This document shows, piece by piece, positions 35,383-47,200 of a stretch of DNA of 64,000 bases (the stretch's first letter is position 1; every line of letters begins with the position of its first letter). The stretch lies in assembly GCF_033439725.1 (NCBI RefSeq), contig NW_026944383.1:496001-560000 (forward strand), in the 5' to 3' direction. Source of the DNA: Neurospora tetraspora. Its lineage: Eukaryota; Ascomycota; Sordariomycetes; Sordariales; Sordariaceae. The notes under the pieces are model-generated. The model was not told the origin of the DNA and searched no databases. It saw nothing but the letters and a program-made list of their open reading frames with translations. A program made the translations under genes and the position numbers.

Positions 35383-35470
35383 ACATACGACCATAGATGG
35401 TAGAAAAGTCGTGATCCCGTCCGCTCTCCCATAGTTGTCTGGTGTGTTTGCCTGGCAGTGCTGCGTCGAT
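35383..35470 (+). pseudogene. 5S rRNA relic
   Basis: The first 14 bases, ACATACGACCATAG, equal the 5' end of fungal 5S rRNA, and ATCCCGTCCGCTC at 35414-35426 matches the conserved loop A/helix III part. The segment between them is similar but changed. The 3' half is shortened and barely recognisable, so the A-box/C-box promoter inside the gene is unlikely to work. Filamentous ascomycetes carry dispersed 5S genes and pseudogenes, which fits. Confidence 0.65.
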
Positions 35471-35612
35471 TCTTTTGGAATGAATTCCGATAACATTGAG
35501 AAGAGGAAGGAAGCAGCTTACCCTGACGACGGATATACAGCTGGAGTTCACCCTGTCGCAAGAACGGCGCTAACAATCAAACCAGCATTGAACTGTAAGG
35601 ATCATCGCGGTT

Positions 35613-35675
35613 ATATCAGTTTTGACGTAGGTAATATCGGTTTTGACGTAGGTAATATCAGTTTTGACGTAGGTA
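35613..35675 (+). repeat. 21-bp minisatellite A, three units
   Basis: Three head-to-tail copies of a 21-bp unit whose core is TTTTGACGTAGGTA; unit 2 differs by one A-to-G change. Confidence 0.95.
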
Positions 35676-35783
35676 CAATTTGACCGAGGCGAATAAAGCG
35701 ATTGACCGACTGTTACCGCCGGGTTTAAATGCCGGGAATTAGCTCTGGTCAGATTAGCCGAGACCTTACGTAAGACGCGACCT

Positions 35784-36183
35784 GGATAATCCGACTGTGT
35801 TCGATTCCAATCCGACTGTGTTCGATTCCAATCCGACTGTGTTCGATTCCAATCCGACTGTCTGGAGCCTGTCCGACCAATGGCAGAGTCATGTTTGCTC
35901 TGCGCTTCTTCGTCGGGCCACCCAAGAACTTGGGGTTAAGGTTAGTTCTGGGGGTGCAGGGGGCCGGTGGGAGGTCCCCGCGTAAGAATATATCTTTTGC
36001 GTTGCGAAGGAGTGTTCATTTGGACGTTTTTTTGGCGATGTTCGAATGCGCATTTGGGTGATGACATTTGGCGATAGTTGCGCGGGCGAAGACGATGCCA
36101 AGCTTTGGGGTCTTGGCTGTCTCTGCCCGCGAATTTGTATGGCCCTATATAGTCGGCTTGAATGGGACACAGTCGGATTATCC
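35784..36183. mobile_element. 400-bp interval bounded by 17-bp inverted repeats (MITE-like candidate)
   Basis: GGATAATCCGACTGTGT at 35784-35800 is perfectly inverted at 36167-36183. Such ends suggest a small non-autonomous DNA element. I see no clear target-site duplication (flanks end ACCT and start GGCC), and the left end overlaps the second minisatellite. It has no coding capacity. Confidence 0.4.
35791..35861 (+). repeat. 21-bp minisatellite B, 3.4 units
   Basis: Units at 35791-35811, 35812-35832 and 35833-35853, then a partial one. The core is CCGACTGTGTTCGATTCCAA and the units are identical. It has the same unit length as minisatellite A, 116 bp away, but an unrelated sequence. Confidence 0.95.
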
Positions 36184-37579
36184 GGCCGGTGACTAGCTCC
36201 CTTAACCCGAGAGACTGGAACCAGTCCTCGTAGGGTAGCCAATCAAATGCCCAAGTAGCATTAATAACGCAATCGGTAGCGCGCAAGGGTGAACTCTTCC
36301 AAACTTCCCTTATGTTTCCCATCTACAATAACACAACCCACAAATGAGCAGAAACTCTCGTTCTTTTTCGAGCAACATTTCGAGGCTATCTTGCATCTTC
36401 ATTTTTGCTTTGATCGTTCTACGACGAAAATGTCATCTTCGAAAAGTCTTCGCCTTCGGGACTTGATTTTCTTGATGACTTCCGCTTGACTTTCTGGCCC
36501 ATGTCACAGGCAGGAGGGCATTGCGGGTCTGTTTGGTGCGGTACAAGAAATTGGACTTTCGGAGCTGGTTAACTTGCGCCCTACCGAGTTCGCAATAATA
36601 AAGCTTATACAGGCAGATCCCGACATCCTAGCTCGGGGGTTTAACGACCTTTGCTTTTAGCTTCTTGCGTTGAAGAATTCGTTTTGGCCGTTGAACAACA
36701 ACTTCCAGAACGGGTCAGTGTTGCGTGACAGTGGGCTCGCTCGCTGTATGTCGGCATTAAGGAAGGAAGAACTCGATCGATCTTCCCCGGCACGGGTTCC
36801 GCTTCCGCGGTCACGTCTCTACAACCTAACCCTTGCCAGGAACGGTGCACAGCGACACAAGTTCTTCACATCATTGCCAGGTCAGGAATGGCGAGATCGA
36901 CTACACATCAGCGGGGCGCATTAACGGTTTAACGAAGCCCACTAGCGCGAGGGTATTCGAAAGAACTTTGACGAATTCTCACTGCGGGTTCAGGCGTTGG
37001 AATTTCACCTCCTCGAGCATATACAGCCAATACTGGAGATGACTCGTCTGGGCTGTCCTTAGTAGAAACCAAGAGTGCAGCACTATACTTTGCTCTTTGA
37101 CTAAGGTATAAATGTCCAGCTCTCTCGCGCCGGGTATTATCCGTACAGATGTAATCAGTGCTAGCGAAGGCTGAACAGTCCCCAAGCGAGCGAAGTGGCA
37201 CTAGTCCCCGCCCCCCTCCCCCTCCTGATCGTGATCGTTGAGTTTTGTTCATACGCGTAATTTCTCCTAATATCCGCATGGGGGAACTATGCCTTAACTA
37301 GTACCAACCTAGCTCCCTTAAGCCTTATGTTGTTCGCTTGCGGAAGCAAGTTGGTGGTCCAGACATTGAGATCGAAGCTGTCTGACACACTCTAATCTTG
37401 GCATTGCCACCTCCGGAACAGATTCAGGGGCGAGGAGAGTGTAGATAGAGGTCAAGTTTACAAAGAGGGTGGTGTCCGTGCGAAAATACACATGCTCGTC
37501 CAGCACTCTTGTTTCGTCTTACTCATCACCTCAGATCCGTTTACCGTGAGAATCGGGAGAATCACACAACGTACTCAAT
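36184..37579. other. Gene-poor stretch upstream of the rhodopsin-domain gene, with decayed coding remnants
   Basis: 36511-36660 (+) is a short open frame with good protein character (for example LFGAVQEIGLSELVNLRP). Another protein-like run lies near 36948-37053. They are separated by stops and I recognise no family. Near 37195-37225 there is a C-rich run. They could be remnants of one dead gene. Confidence 0.35.
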
Positions 37580-39505
37580 ATGGTGCTCTATGCGGACCGC
37601 GGACCGAACGTAGCCGCGGCTGTCATCACGATGGTGAGTCCAAGGTCCTCTTCCATTCCCACGGCGCTATTGTCAAGTTTATGTTGTCGCTTCGTATCAC
37701 TGGGCTAACATTGTCTTATAGTAAGTCAGAACAGATCATTGTCTCTTGCTCCCGCAGTATCTATCTTCTGGATACCTACCCTCCCCTTCCTTGCGTTGGA
37801 CGCCCATATCATCAGCGTCACTTTTCCCCCAAGATCTTCCTGCCATCCGTATCCGGCAACATCTTTTCTAGGAGCATACCACGTTTGTGGATTCGAGCAT
37901 GCTTACCTAACTTTGGTTTATCAGATGTTGTATCGGCTACATCACCTACTTTCTCCGAGTCTACACCCGACTACGATACGCACCATGGGGTAGAGAGGAC
38001 TGGTTCATGACGGCGGCACTGCCCGCTTTTACCGTGCTTTCAATAGGATGTATTGCCTGCGGCTTCACTGGTATTGGCGCCACAAATGCAACCCTGGCAC
38101 TGCCGGAAAACCAAAAGTACCGGGAGATAGGACTATTCGTGAGTGAACCCCCTAACGACACCGTTCCTGACTCGGAGGGAGGGTAGGCGGCTGACTACGA
38201 GATGTGGGAGAGATTAGTGGTTCTTCATATTTGAGGTTTTTTACTGCGTCAACATCATTCCTGTCAAGCTATCCATTAGTCTGGCGCTCATTCGAATCGC
38301 CGAGGTATGTTCGTCTCATACAATTTGTCGTCTCGGCTGCTCCATCGTCGAGATACTAACGAGATGACCTCAACAGAACCGAAAAGGTTATATTTACGTG
38401 CAATACGGTATCATGACCATGTTCACCATTATGAACATGATTGCGGGTTAGTAGTACTTGTAGCCCTTTCCAGTGTCGGCCATTATACTTGAGATCGATG
38501 GATTTGGCTGACACTTGTGCGATACTCGTTTCATTATAGGCTTCTACATCATCTTCCAATGCAATCCGGTCAGCGCGGCCTGGGATACAGATGCCCTACA
38601 GGATGGAGCGAAGTGTAACCCGGCGGAGTACATGGCGGACATTTACTGTAAGTCGCGTGATAAAAAGACAGAGACTGGATATGGATTCCATACTTACCAC
38701 AGACACGTTCACCAGATGCCACAACTGCGGTCAATATCTTCACAGATTGGGCCACTGCTTTTATGCCTATCCCGCTGCTCTGGAACGTTCAGCTGAGCCG
38801 AAACACCAAGATTTCTGTTATATGCGTGCTGGGCCTAGGCTTCTTTGCCTCCATATCGGCCTGTGTCCGGCTCAAATATACCGTCAATCTCACAGCCCAA
38901 GATGACTACCTCTGTATGTTCCGTTGAAGTGGATACTTCCCACACTACAAGAACATACTAACAGTTGATTCATCACATCAGATGCACTTGCCGATATTGT
39001 GATTTGGGGTTATGCCGAGAGTATGATCCTACCTACCTATGATTCCGTCAGTTTTCTTCTGTACATAATGCTAACTTTGTATGTCTTCCGTCCAGACGGC
39101 ATGGGACTCATTGTAGGCTGCACGATGACACTGCGCCCACTCCTTCGCGAGATTTTGCACTTGGGCGGCGACACGTCCCACAAACAGAGCAATGGCACAA
39201 GCGGTGGCCGCTACGGTTTCGGCACCAACTACGCGCAGCGCCGCACCAACCAACATATTACTATCGATGACGACGACGGCGCGCAGCCTAGCGAGAGTAG
39301 GGAACATGTGTCCTCCTCAGACACGTACGGAAACGGCATAACCTTGACGCAGATCTCCTGCACAGGGAGAGGACACCAAGAAGAAGACTTCTCCAGCCAT
39401 AGCTTCGATACGGAGAGTCAAAAGAAGATACTGATTGGGGATGATGATGGTGCAGCTGGAGGCATCATGGTAACCCGAGATTTCAAGCTGTTCCGCAATG
39501 ATTAG
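37580..39505 (+). CDS. Fungal rhodopsin-domain integral membrane protein (7 TM), eight exons
   Basis: Members of the large fungal rhodopsin-like (Fung_rhodopsin) group have seven membrane helices and unknown or Pth11-like sensing roles. The exons are 37580-37644 (end uncertain), 37925-38138, 38218-38304, 38377-38446, 38540-38647, 38716-38913, 38982-39020 and 39096-39505. From exon 2 on, every donor, acceptor and phase fits, for about 396 aa. Diagnostic strings are FLRVYTRLRYAPWGREDWF, FEVFYCVNIIPVKLSIS, FQCNPVSAAWD, FTDWATAFMPIPLLWNVQL and GMGLIVGCTMTLRPLLRE, followed by a hydrophilic Ser/Asp-rich tail. A canonical GTGAGT at 37634 would break the frame. Using the poor donor at 37645 (GTCCTC) restores it, so intron 1 (about 280 nt) needs cDNA. 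The gene otherwise looks intact despite its gene-poor surroundings. Confidence 0.82.
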
Positions 39506-39775
39506 GATAGAAGGAAGTAATGGGCGTGGAGGACGGCAGGCTGCCTTATATGGGAAGGTTTGAGTGGGCTACGGATTGACGCGTACATGTGAATTTGTTT
39601 TGTAGAGGTACTGCTGCGAGGCACAATGTCGATAGAGATATCTTGGGTCCAGTTTGAGTGGAAATACCAATCCTTTTCTTCTCTCCAAGCTTGATTCAAC
39701 GAAAGAAGAGCTTTAAACCGTCGAACCATTTGGTATGGTTGCGACTAGTTAAACAGAGGCTTGTATTGCTAGGTA

Positions 39776-40442
39776 CTAAACGATTGATGACTCCTGTTGC
39801 CGATGTGTCTGTGCCATTCTTGACGGCGCTCGTCGCCAGCCAAGTAGAAAACCACCAAGTATCAGTGCTACTATTCCCAAAGCAATCTGAAGGCGTCTCG
39901 TGGGGGAAGTCAGACGGATTGTTCCTGCATAAGGTACCATTGCTACGTTATGCAGGTACCGCGTGGGTTAACGATGTTGTGCATCTCTTGGCCGATCAAA
40001 TTGTCCATTTTAGCCCGTCCCCACAAAATAAAGGAAGGTAGACCAAGGTAGCTGATAAGGAAATTGTTACTGTTACGACCTCACAATTGGTTCGACCCAT
40101 GTAGACGGTAAAATGGATAATTTGATCTGGAATGATCGAGTTGACGGGAATTGAAGCACCGTTTGTTTGCACAACTGGGAAGTAAGCCATTTCCAGCTTT
40201 GAATGGCAGCATGGAGAACATCTAGAGACGCAAGTGGGCGCATCTAGAGGGTAGGTATGCGACGGATGAAATTCTACGCAAAGGCCGATGGACTCATGCG
40301 CAATGTTCGTATCATCGAGGACAGGCCCATCCGGGATCATTTTCCCAAGAAATGGTCCGTCATACATCACAATTGAGCGCAGCCCAACACTTCCGATGGC
40401 ATGCTCATACCGTAGGTAGCATCGGAGCTGATGGCAACTCAT
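39776..40442 (-). CDS. Candidate small protein with a C-terminal membrane anchor, unknown function
   Basis: Two exons on the minus strand, 40442-40085 and 39942-39776, with a 142-nt intron (GTGAGG donor, CGTAG acceptor) in matching phase give 174 aa. I recognise no family. The last 55 residues contain one clear membrane span (LQIALGIVALILGGFLLGW) followed by a basic WRRAPSR and a short tail, so it would be tail-anchored. The first part is Cys- and His-containing. More upstream exons are possible. It is convergent with the rhodopsin-domain gene. Support is only the splice consistency and protein-like composition, so this could be wrong. Confidence 0.4.
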
Positions 40443-43400
40443 TGGGTCCAGATTATTAAAATGAAAAGAAAGACCGCATGGGGAAGCCGATCTCCGTTGG
40501 GGACCGGTTTGGCGAGAAGAAAATAGATTGCGTGCAGCCAGTAGCGAGTGTAGATCTTGTCTCGTCTGAGAAGAGTGGCTCGCGTGGCATTTTGAGTCTG
40601 AATCAACGATGCAGAAATGGAAGTTCGTTTTGTCTCTCTGCCGGTGAAGTCATCATCCCTTGCTTGAAGGTTCGTTGAAGGTTTGAGGTCTTACCTTACT
40701 GCATCCTGCATCCCGTCTGCAGCTTCAGGGTCCTCCCTCCCACGGGAAGAGAGGCCGACAGTGGGAGAGCCTTCGTTTATGGTAAGCGATGGTAAAGCTC
40801 TGGTGTGCTCGTCGGTTGATCCGTCGTGGAGTTGTGGCAAGGCCCAGGGGGGGCACTGGGGGCAACACCCACATCCCGTCACATTGCGGCAAGACTCCCT
40901 TCTGCAATCTGCAAGCCCACGGCACGTACCTGCGTTAATGAAGTGCGCATGGTCTTCTTTCATGTTGGATTGATCCCGGGGGTTGTTGGAAGGATTCGGG
41001 GAACTCCTTTAGTTCCGCCTAGGAGCGCCTAGTATGACGGAGGCTTATGGTTGTGGTTCAGTTGTGGTTGTGGTTGTGGTTGTCATTTCAGCTTCGAATT
41101 AGTGTATCAAGTCCGCCTTGAACTCTGGGTTTCTTTCATTGCCTCTCAGGGCAGGCACTGTCATACCCACCGGTAGTCAACTTGGCCTTTTTCCGAGTTT
41201 AATTGCGCCTCGAATCAGCCATGGTACTCAGCTGTGTCTCGAGTCTGCGATTCGAGAATCGCTGCAGCAGGTTCATCCAATTGTGATGTGTCGGAGAGAA
41301 CAGCAGCGGCCATGTGATAAAACGAAAGCACCCCAAGCAAAACGTGATTGATATGTACCTTATGGCCCAAACAGGCCCACGCAAACCACGCCGTACCTAG
41401 CTCATAGGAGATGTGCTTCCGATGTCCACTCAGTAGGCCGTGGATCCCATAGACCTGATAGGTGAGATGGGCTGCACAGCAAACGATTTTGAAGTGATCT
41501 GCACGTGCGAGAGGGCAATCGCAAACGACGAAAAACGAAAAAAGGCCGAGGAAAGGTCGAGCTGTGAAGGTCGAGATCGATGGGATGTGATGAGGAGGTG
41601 ATGGGAGGGTAATATCGAGCGGAGAAGAAGCCGTTAGCGTTCATGGCGTGTGAGTGCGGATGCGAAATGTCTGCTGCTACCCCACGGCACTGCCTTGCCT
41701 CGTCCCGGCCTCATCATGACGGGATGCGCTGGGTTTCATGGTGTAACAAGAGGCTTCGACGCCACAACTCTCATTACCGCGTGAGGTGCCATAATGTCTG
41801 CCGGTGTTCCATCATCCATCTCGTAAAATCATTGTGGGAAAGGAAAGAAATAAAATCTGAAGATGTCGTTGACCAGTGACCACACGGGGGCAAATATATG
41901 TAGTGTAAAGAAACCCCACGCGCTAAAGATTCCTTGTCTGAGTGGTCATGGAGCCTTGCTGGCATGCCCCTGGGAGACATGAATGGGCCGGGCCCAAAGC
42001 AGGTCCCCTCCCAAATCGGCTTCATTAATCCTAAAGTCGAATTTGGGTGGGACTGCAAGGGACACTGGGAGCAGGGGCCCGGTGATGGTTCGTCAAATTG
42101 CATGTTCCCAACAATGGCAATAACTCTTCTTGTTGGACAGAGCGTGCCATGGAACCAGTGGCAGGCATGATGGCCAGCACTCTGGGAGTGTGTAGTTTTT
42201 AGGCGATGCCCGGGAAGGTTGAGTGACGGGGTGAGGTCCTACTCTTGGTGGGTTGAAGCCCAGGTTGCAGATGGAGACAGAAAAAGAAGCGGCGAAAAAG
42301 CCAGAGTGAGGGCTTGGACAGAACGACCAGACCCCCAGGACTCATCACCTTTGGGAAATGGGCGTTTCTCTGCTCATCTCGAGCTGTCCAGGTTTCTCCT
42401 CTTTCCCGCGAACTCGAGGTCTTGCTTGTCGTCGTGCCCTTTGCTTTCTCTTATCCTACAGCTTCAACCTAACCCGGGGGCCAGGCAATGAGACCCTGAC
42501 GCTGACGCACCAACTGAAAGTGGAAGCCCCTGAGCCCAGAGCGACCATTGGACAATCATTGTTTTCGTCGAACGCTGTCCTACCAGACGTCTTCGTCAAG
42601 CTTTCCGTGCTTGCATCCACCTGCATCCTCTGGTATTCTCATCTGATTGGAGGCTCTTGAGCGCGGCGATTCAGAAATCAGAAATCCCACGATCTACGCC
42701 GCACGAACAGGAACGACGAATTCCTCTGCATTGTGATAGCTTCCCACGAGAGAAACTATTGCGGCCAACCTCTTCAGCCTATCCCGTTCACAGCGAAGAT
42801 TGCTCGAAGACACAGGCAGGATCAGAATTGAAGTGCAGGCCATTGCAACCGCTACAACTACCTCTCTTACCTGGACTTACCGCCCCGCGCTTTTCGCGCA
42901 TAGGGGACTGCATACCTAGGTCGTTTCCACAGGGCAACTCGGCCGTGGAGGCTTTCCCGCTTGAAGGGTCTGGGCTGAAATTCGCTTAGAGCAGGGCACC
43001 GGACAGCCGACCCTTCAGTTTCTTTTAGTCATTCTGCTCAGCTCACTTCGACCTTTTTTGCATACTCCAACCTAACGTTCGCTATTTTTCATGCTTGTCG
43101 TCAATCATCAACAAGGCTCTTCACGAACAGTCGCCAGCCTCCTCCGATATTCCAAAGAAGGTCCACCATATACACCGTGCTCCCCTGCTACGTCGGTACA
43201 TACTTCCCGCATCCGTGGACACCCAGAACACCACAAACCACCACCGCCCAGACACCAGCGCCGTCCGATCTTTTTGGCGCTGTCGCCCTCCACACTTTCA
43301 CAACTGCACTCTACGGCCTTCCGTACTAGCATCATTCGTTTGGCGACACTCACCGACCACGAAAAGCAATCGACGACAACCGACGACAAGCGAAGCACCA

Positions 43401-44265
43401 TCTACTACGACGACCACGAAGCCACTCAATCCGTGTTATTTCAAGCCGCATCAGCCCACGTTTCTCGCTGTCCCCGTCCTCTGTCTTGGGAATAGGGAGT
43501 CTTGCGATATTAGTCTGCACATCTTCCGCCGCCGCCGTTTGGTCGACGACGTGGCCACACCTCCTTTTCGTAGCGACTGCAGAACTCTGAAGAAACTGTC
43601 GCAGATCATCGGCGCCATTTCTACGCTATCCTACGATTCTTCAACTCGCCCTTCCCTCGTTGGTAAGCAAAGACATTTTACCGCCTCCACATCTCTCGCT
43701 CGGGGTTGCCAAGTGGGATGAACAAGCCCGTGCGGTGTGCCTGAACGCCGGTGTATTCCTTCGGTACCTTTACCGTGGTTAGGTGACTCCACAGCGTATA
43801 CCACTGGCATGTTTGTTCCGTTTCGGTTCCTGCCCTCCGCAATCCACAATGGATGTTTAAACACCGGGGTTCCAGTTCTTGAAAAAGCCCCAGCTGCATG
43901 GCACTAACAAAATGTTTCTGTTTCTAGGCTCAGGTGCGGTCCATATCTTATGAATAGATACCCCTCTGCTTCGATCCCGCCGAGCACCGTTTCATACAAA
44001 GTCCGACCCGACGCTTCGGTCCACGGCACAACCGGTGTCGGTGTAGACGTATCACGTATCTGGCCCAGTGCTTCGTACTCGAGTCTTCTGCTCGGTCAAG
44101 CTGCGGTTGGAGCCTCTTCGCTGGTGGTACACGTAACTAGAACCCACTTCATGGACATCGTCAAGCTTACGGTCGATTTGCGGCGATAAACCAACCAGAC
44201 AACGAGACTAAGCGACTTCTGCAGGATTTGCAAATCACCCCTGCTGAATATCTTCACACCTCACA
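40443..44265. other. Intergenic and probable long 5' leader of the kinesin gene
   Basis: 40443-42200 has no supported gene; a TGTGGT hexamer repeat lies at about 41048-41093. From about 42350 the plus strand is strongly pyrimidine- then CA-rich, typical of a fungal promoter and leader. GTAAGC at 43663 and TTTCTAG ending at 43927 could bound a 265-nt intron in the 5' UTR. Frames in 43090-43720 are open but lack protein character. Confidence 0.4.
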
Positions 44266-47200
44266 ATGTCTACCACAGTACCGAAGCCGGCCCGGCTATC
44301 AATGGGACCACCCAACTCCTCTCTCCCCGCGCTTCCTATGGGCAAGACGCGGAAGTCCGTAGGCGGACTGTCCCTTTCAACCAACACTGCGATGCCATCA
44401 ACACCCAAATCTGGCGTTCTTCGAACCCCATCAAGCGCTTCCAACTTCCGCAGCTCTACAGCATCACCAGCAACTGGCGGAGGCCTACCCCAGCCGCGCG
44501 CAGTTTCTTCCATCAACGCTTCATCCAAAACACTGAGGAAATCCGTCAGCATAAACTCGTTTCCGCAACCACCACGCGGCGAAGGCCGACCCACCGGCTT
44601 ACCGCCTAGTCCGCTCTCTGCCGGTGCCTCGTCGCGAAAATCAAAGACACCAACAACACCGACGTACCAATTCTCCGGTAGCACGGGGAGCCTCCTCAAC
44701 GGGAGCGGTGACGGCAGGTCGGCTGCCCGGTCTAGAAACTCGGATGGCTTGATCAGCATCGCATCACCACCCCAGAGCCGCAGCTCATCCGCACAAGACT
44801 CCTACTCTACCTCAGCCACGCAATACGAAGATATGGAGGCAACACAATCTCGACCAGATACCTCCGCAGGAAGCAATAGCAAGCGTACCTCGAAGACGCC
44901 CGAAACAAAAGGCAATGTCGTTGTGAGCGTAAGAGTACGGCCAGATGCTTCTGGGAACGAACACACTACAGATGGGGAGTGGATGGTGGACGGGAGGAGG
45001 TCCCTAATTTCGTACAATGGCAAGGAGGGGGGAGATTACTATTATGGTGAGTGCGCCGGGAAAAGTACGCAAGAAGCAGAGACTGACATTGAAACAGATA
45101 ACGTTTTTACGACCCACGACGACAATTCGAAAGTCTACGACCACAGTGCCAAGCGCTTGGTGAGACGAGTTATGGAGGGATATCACGGCACAGTCTTCGC
45201 ATACGGTATGACGGGTACAGGAAAGACATTTTCGATGCAGGGCACGGCCTCTTCGCCAGGCGTGATACCGTTGGCTATTACCGACATTTTCTCATACATT
45301 CGCGAAACGCCGTCGAGAGAGTTCCTGCTTCGGGTCAGCTACCTGGAGATCTACAACGAGAAGATCCACGATTTACTGAGTATGGCAACGGGAGGCAATG
45401 GTCCTGGTGCCCCGGCACAGGAGGAGATCAAGCTGCGTGAGGACAGCAAGCGGGGTGTTTATGCGACGCCTCTCAAGGAAGAAATCGTCCAAAGTCCGAC
45501 GCAGCTCCTGCGTGTGATTGCACGGGGTGATCAGGCTCGCCGGACCGCAAGCACGCAGTTCAATGCCAGGAGTTCACGCAGTCACGCTGTCGTCCAGATT
45601 GTGGTGGAGAGTAGGGAACGTGTGCCCGCGGGAGATAGCTCAGGGGGGAGCAAGCGACAGGGTCTGCTACCGGGTGGCGTGCGAGTTTCCACCTTGAGCT
45701 TGATCGATTTGGCGGGGTCAGAAAAGGCGGCTGACACAAAGGAGAGACGTCAAGAGGGTTCACATATCAACAAGAGTTTGTTGACCCTTGGAACGGTCAT
45801 TGCCAAGCTTTCCGAAAACAAGGACAAGGACGACAAACATTTACCTTACCGCGACAGCAAACTGACTCGATTACTGCAAGGCGCGCTGTCGGGAAACTCG
45901 CTTGTGAGTATTCTCTGCACTATTCAGTGTGGCGCTGGCGGAAGTACCGCTGCAAGCACTCACATCAACGAAACACTCGGCACACTGAAATTCGCATCCC
46001 GAGCGAAAAACAGCATTGTCAGTCGCGCTAAACGTGCCGATGAAGCTCTCGGAGCCGGAGGTGATGGCAATGCTAGGGTCTTGCTGGAACGCTATCGTAT
46101 GGAGATCGCTGAACTGCGTAAGGAGCTGGAGAAGCAGGCAAAGGCCAACAGTCAAAAGGAAGCGGACGAGGAGATGGAGCGCGATGCGAAGGAGGAACTG
46201 GCACGAGAGCTGGAAATGGAGCAACGCCACGAAGAACAGATGCTGGAAATGCAGCTGGCTCGAACCGCCTTGAAAGAGAGGATCGACCATTTGAACCGGC
46301 TTATTCTCAGCTCAAAGTCGATAGGAGTCAACGCCAACGGATCACTCAGCTCCTATTCGCTTGACACATTCAACAACAGGTTCTCTGTAGGGTCGGCAAG
46401 ATCTGTTATGACCGCCTCTAACGCAGGCAAGCCATTTTTGGAGAGGTCTACATCTATGGCATCTTCTTCTTCGACGATTGGCCGGAGATCTCTCGAAAAG
46501 CGGTCTTCTGGTAGCGGGCCAGAAGCACCTCTAATAGAGGCCGAAGACGAGGACAGCATAGGCGAATTTGGAGATGGGACAGCCTCGCTTGCGGCTCAGA
46601 ATCGCGCGTTGCAGGCAGACGTCGCGGACAAGAACCGGTACATCCAAACGCTGGAAAAGCGACTCCTTCAAGCTCGCCGCGCAAGCTCATCTCGCACCTC
46701 ACTAGGGATCACTCCAGGGAATAAGATACTGGTGGGAGAGGACCATAGCGTTTCGACCTTGCTTAGGGAAAAGGATGCAGAGATTGCTGAGCTTCGGGCC
46801 CGGTTGGAGGATAAGGACAGAATGTTGGCGGCCTTGCGGAGCGCGGCAAGATCAAGGGATAACGCGGACCGCGTCGAGTCGAGGACTAGCAATCGCAACT
46901 CGCGGGTCTTTTCCGATGATGGCAACTACAGCCTTACCCCGGGCGTTACCACGCTCAACAGCCCAACCGGTTCCACGCCGACGTTGAGTAGGCAGGTGTC
47001 GCTTATGAACAGCACCAGGACACGGACAAAGAGCGTCGATGAGATGAGCAGGATGCTGGACGACATGATCCAGGATCGCGTCGAATCCGGCCAGCTTATC
47101 CGTGGGAACAGGGGAAGCATTAGAGTCGCGCCCACGCCCGCTCCGACGATGCCGCCGCCGCCACCGCCAGGACCAGTCAATGGTGAAATCCACCGCGAGC

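Noticed and set aside
43095-43721. A separate 208-codon gene upstream of the kinesin
   Set aside because: Composition is that of a CA/CT-rich leader, with no domain; a donor-like GTAAGC within it fits a 5' UTR intron.
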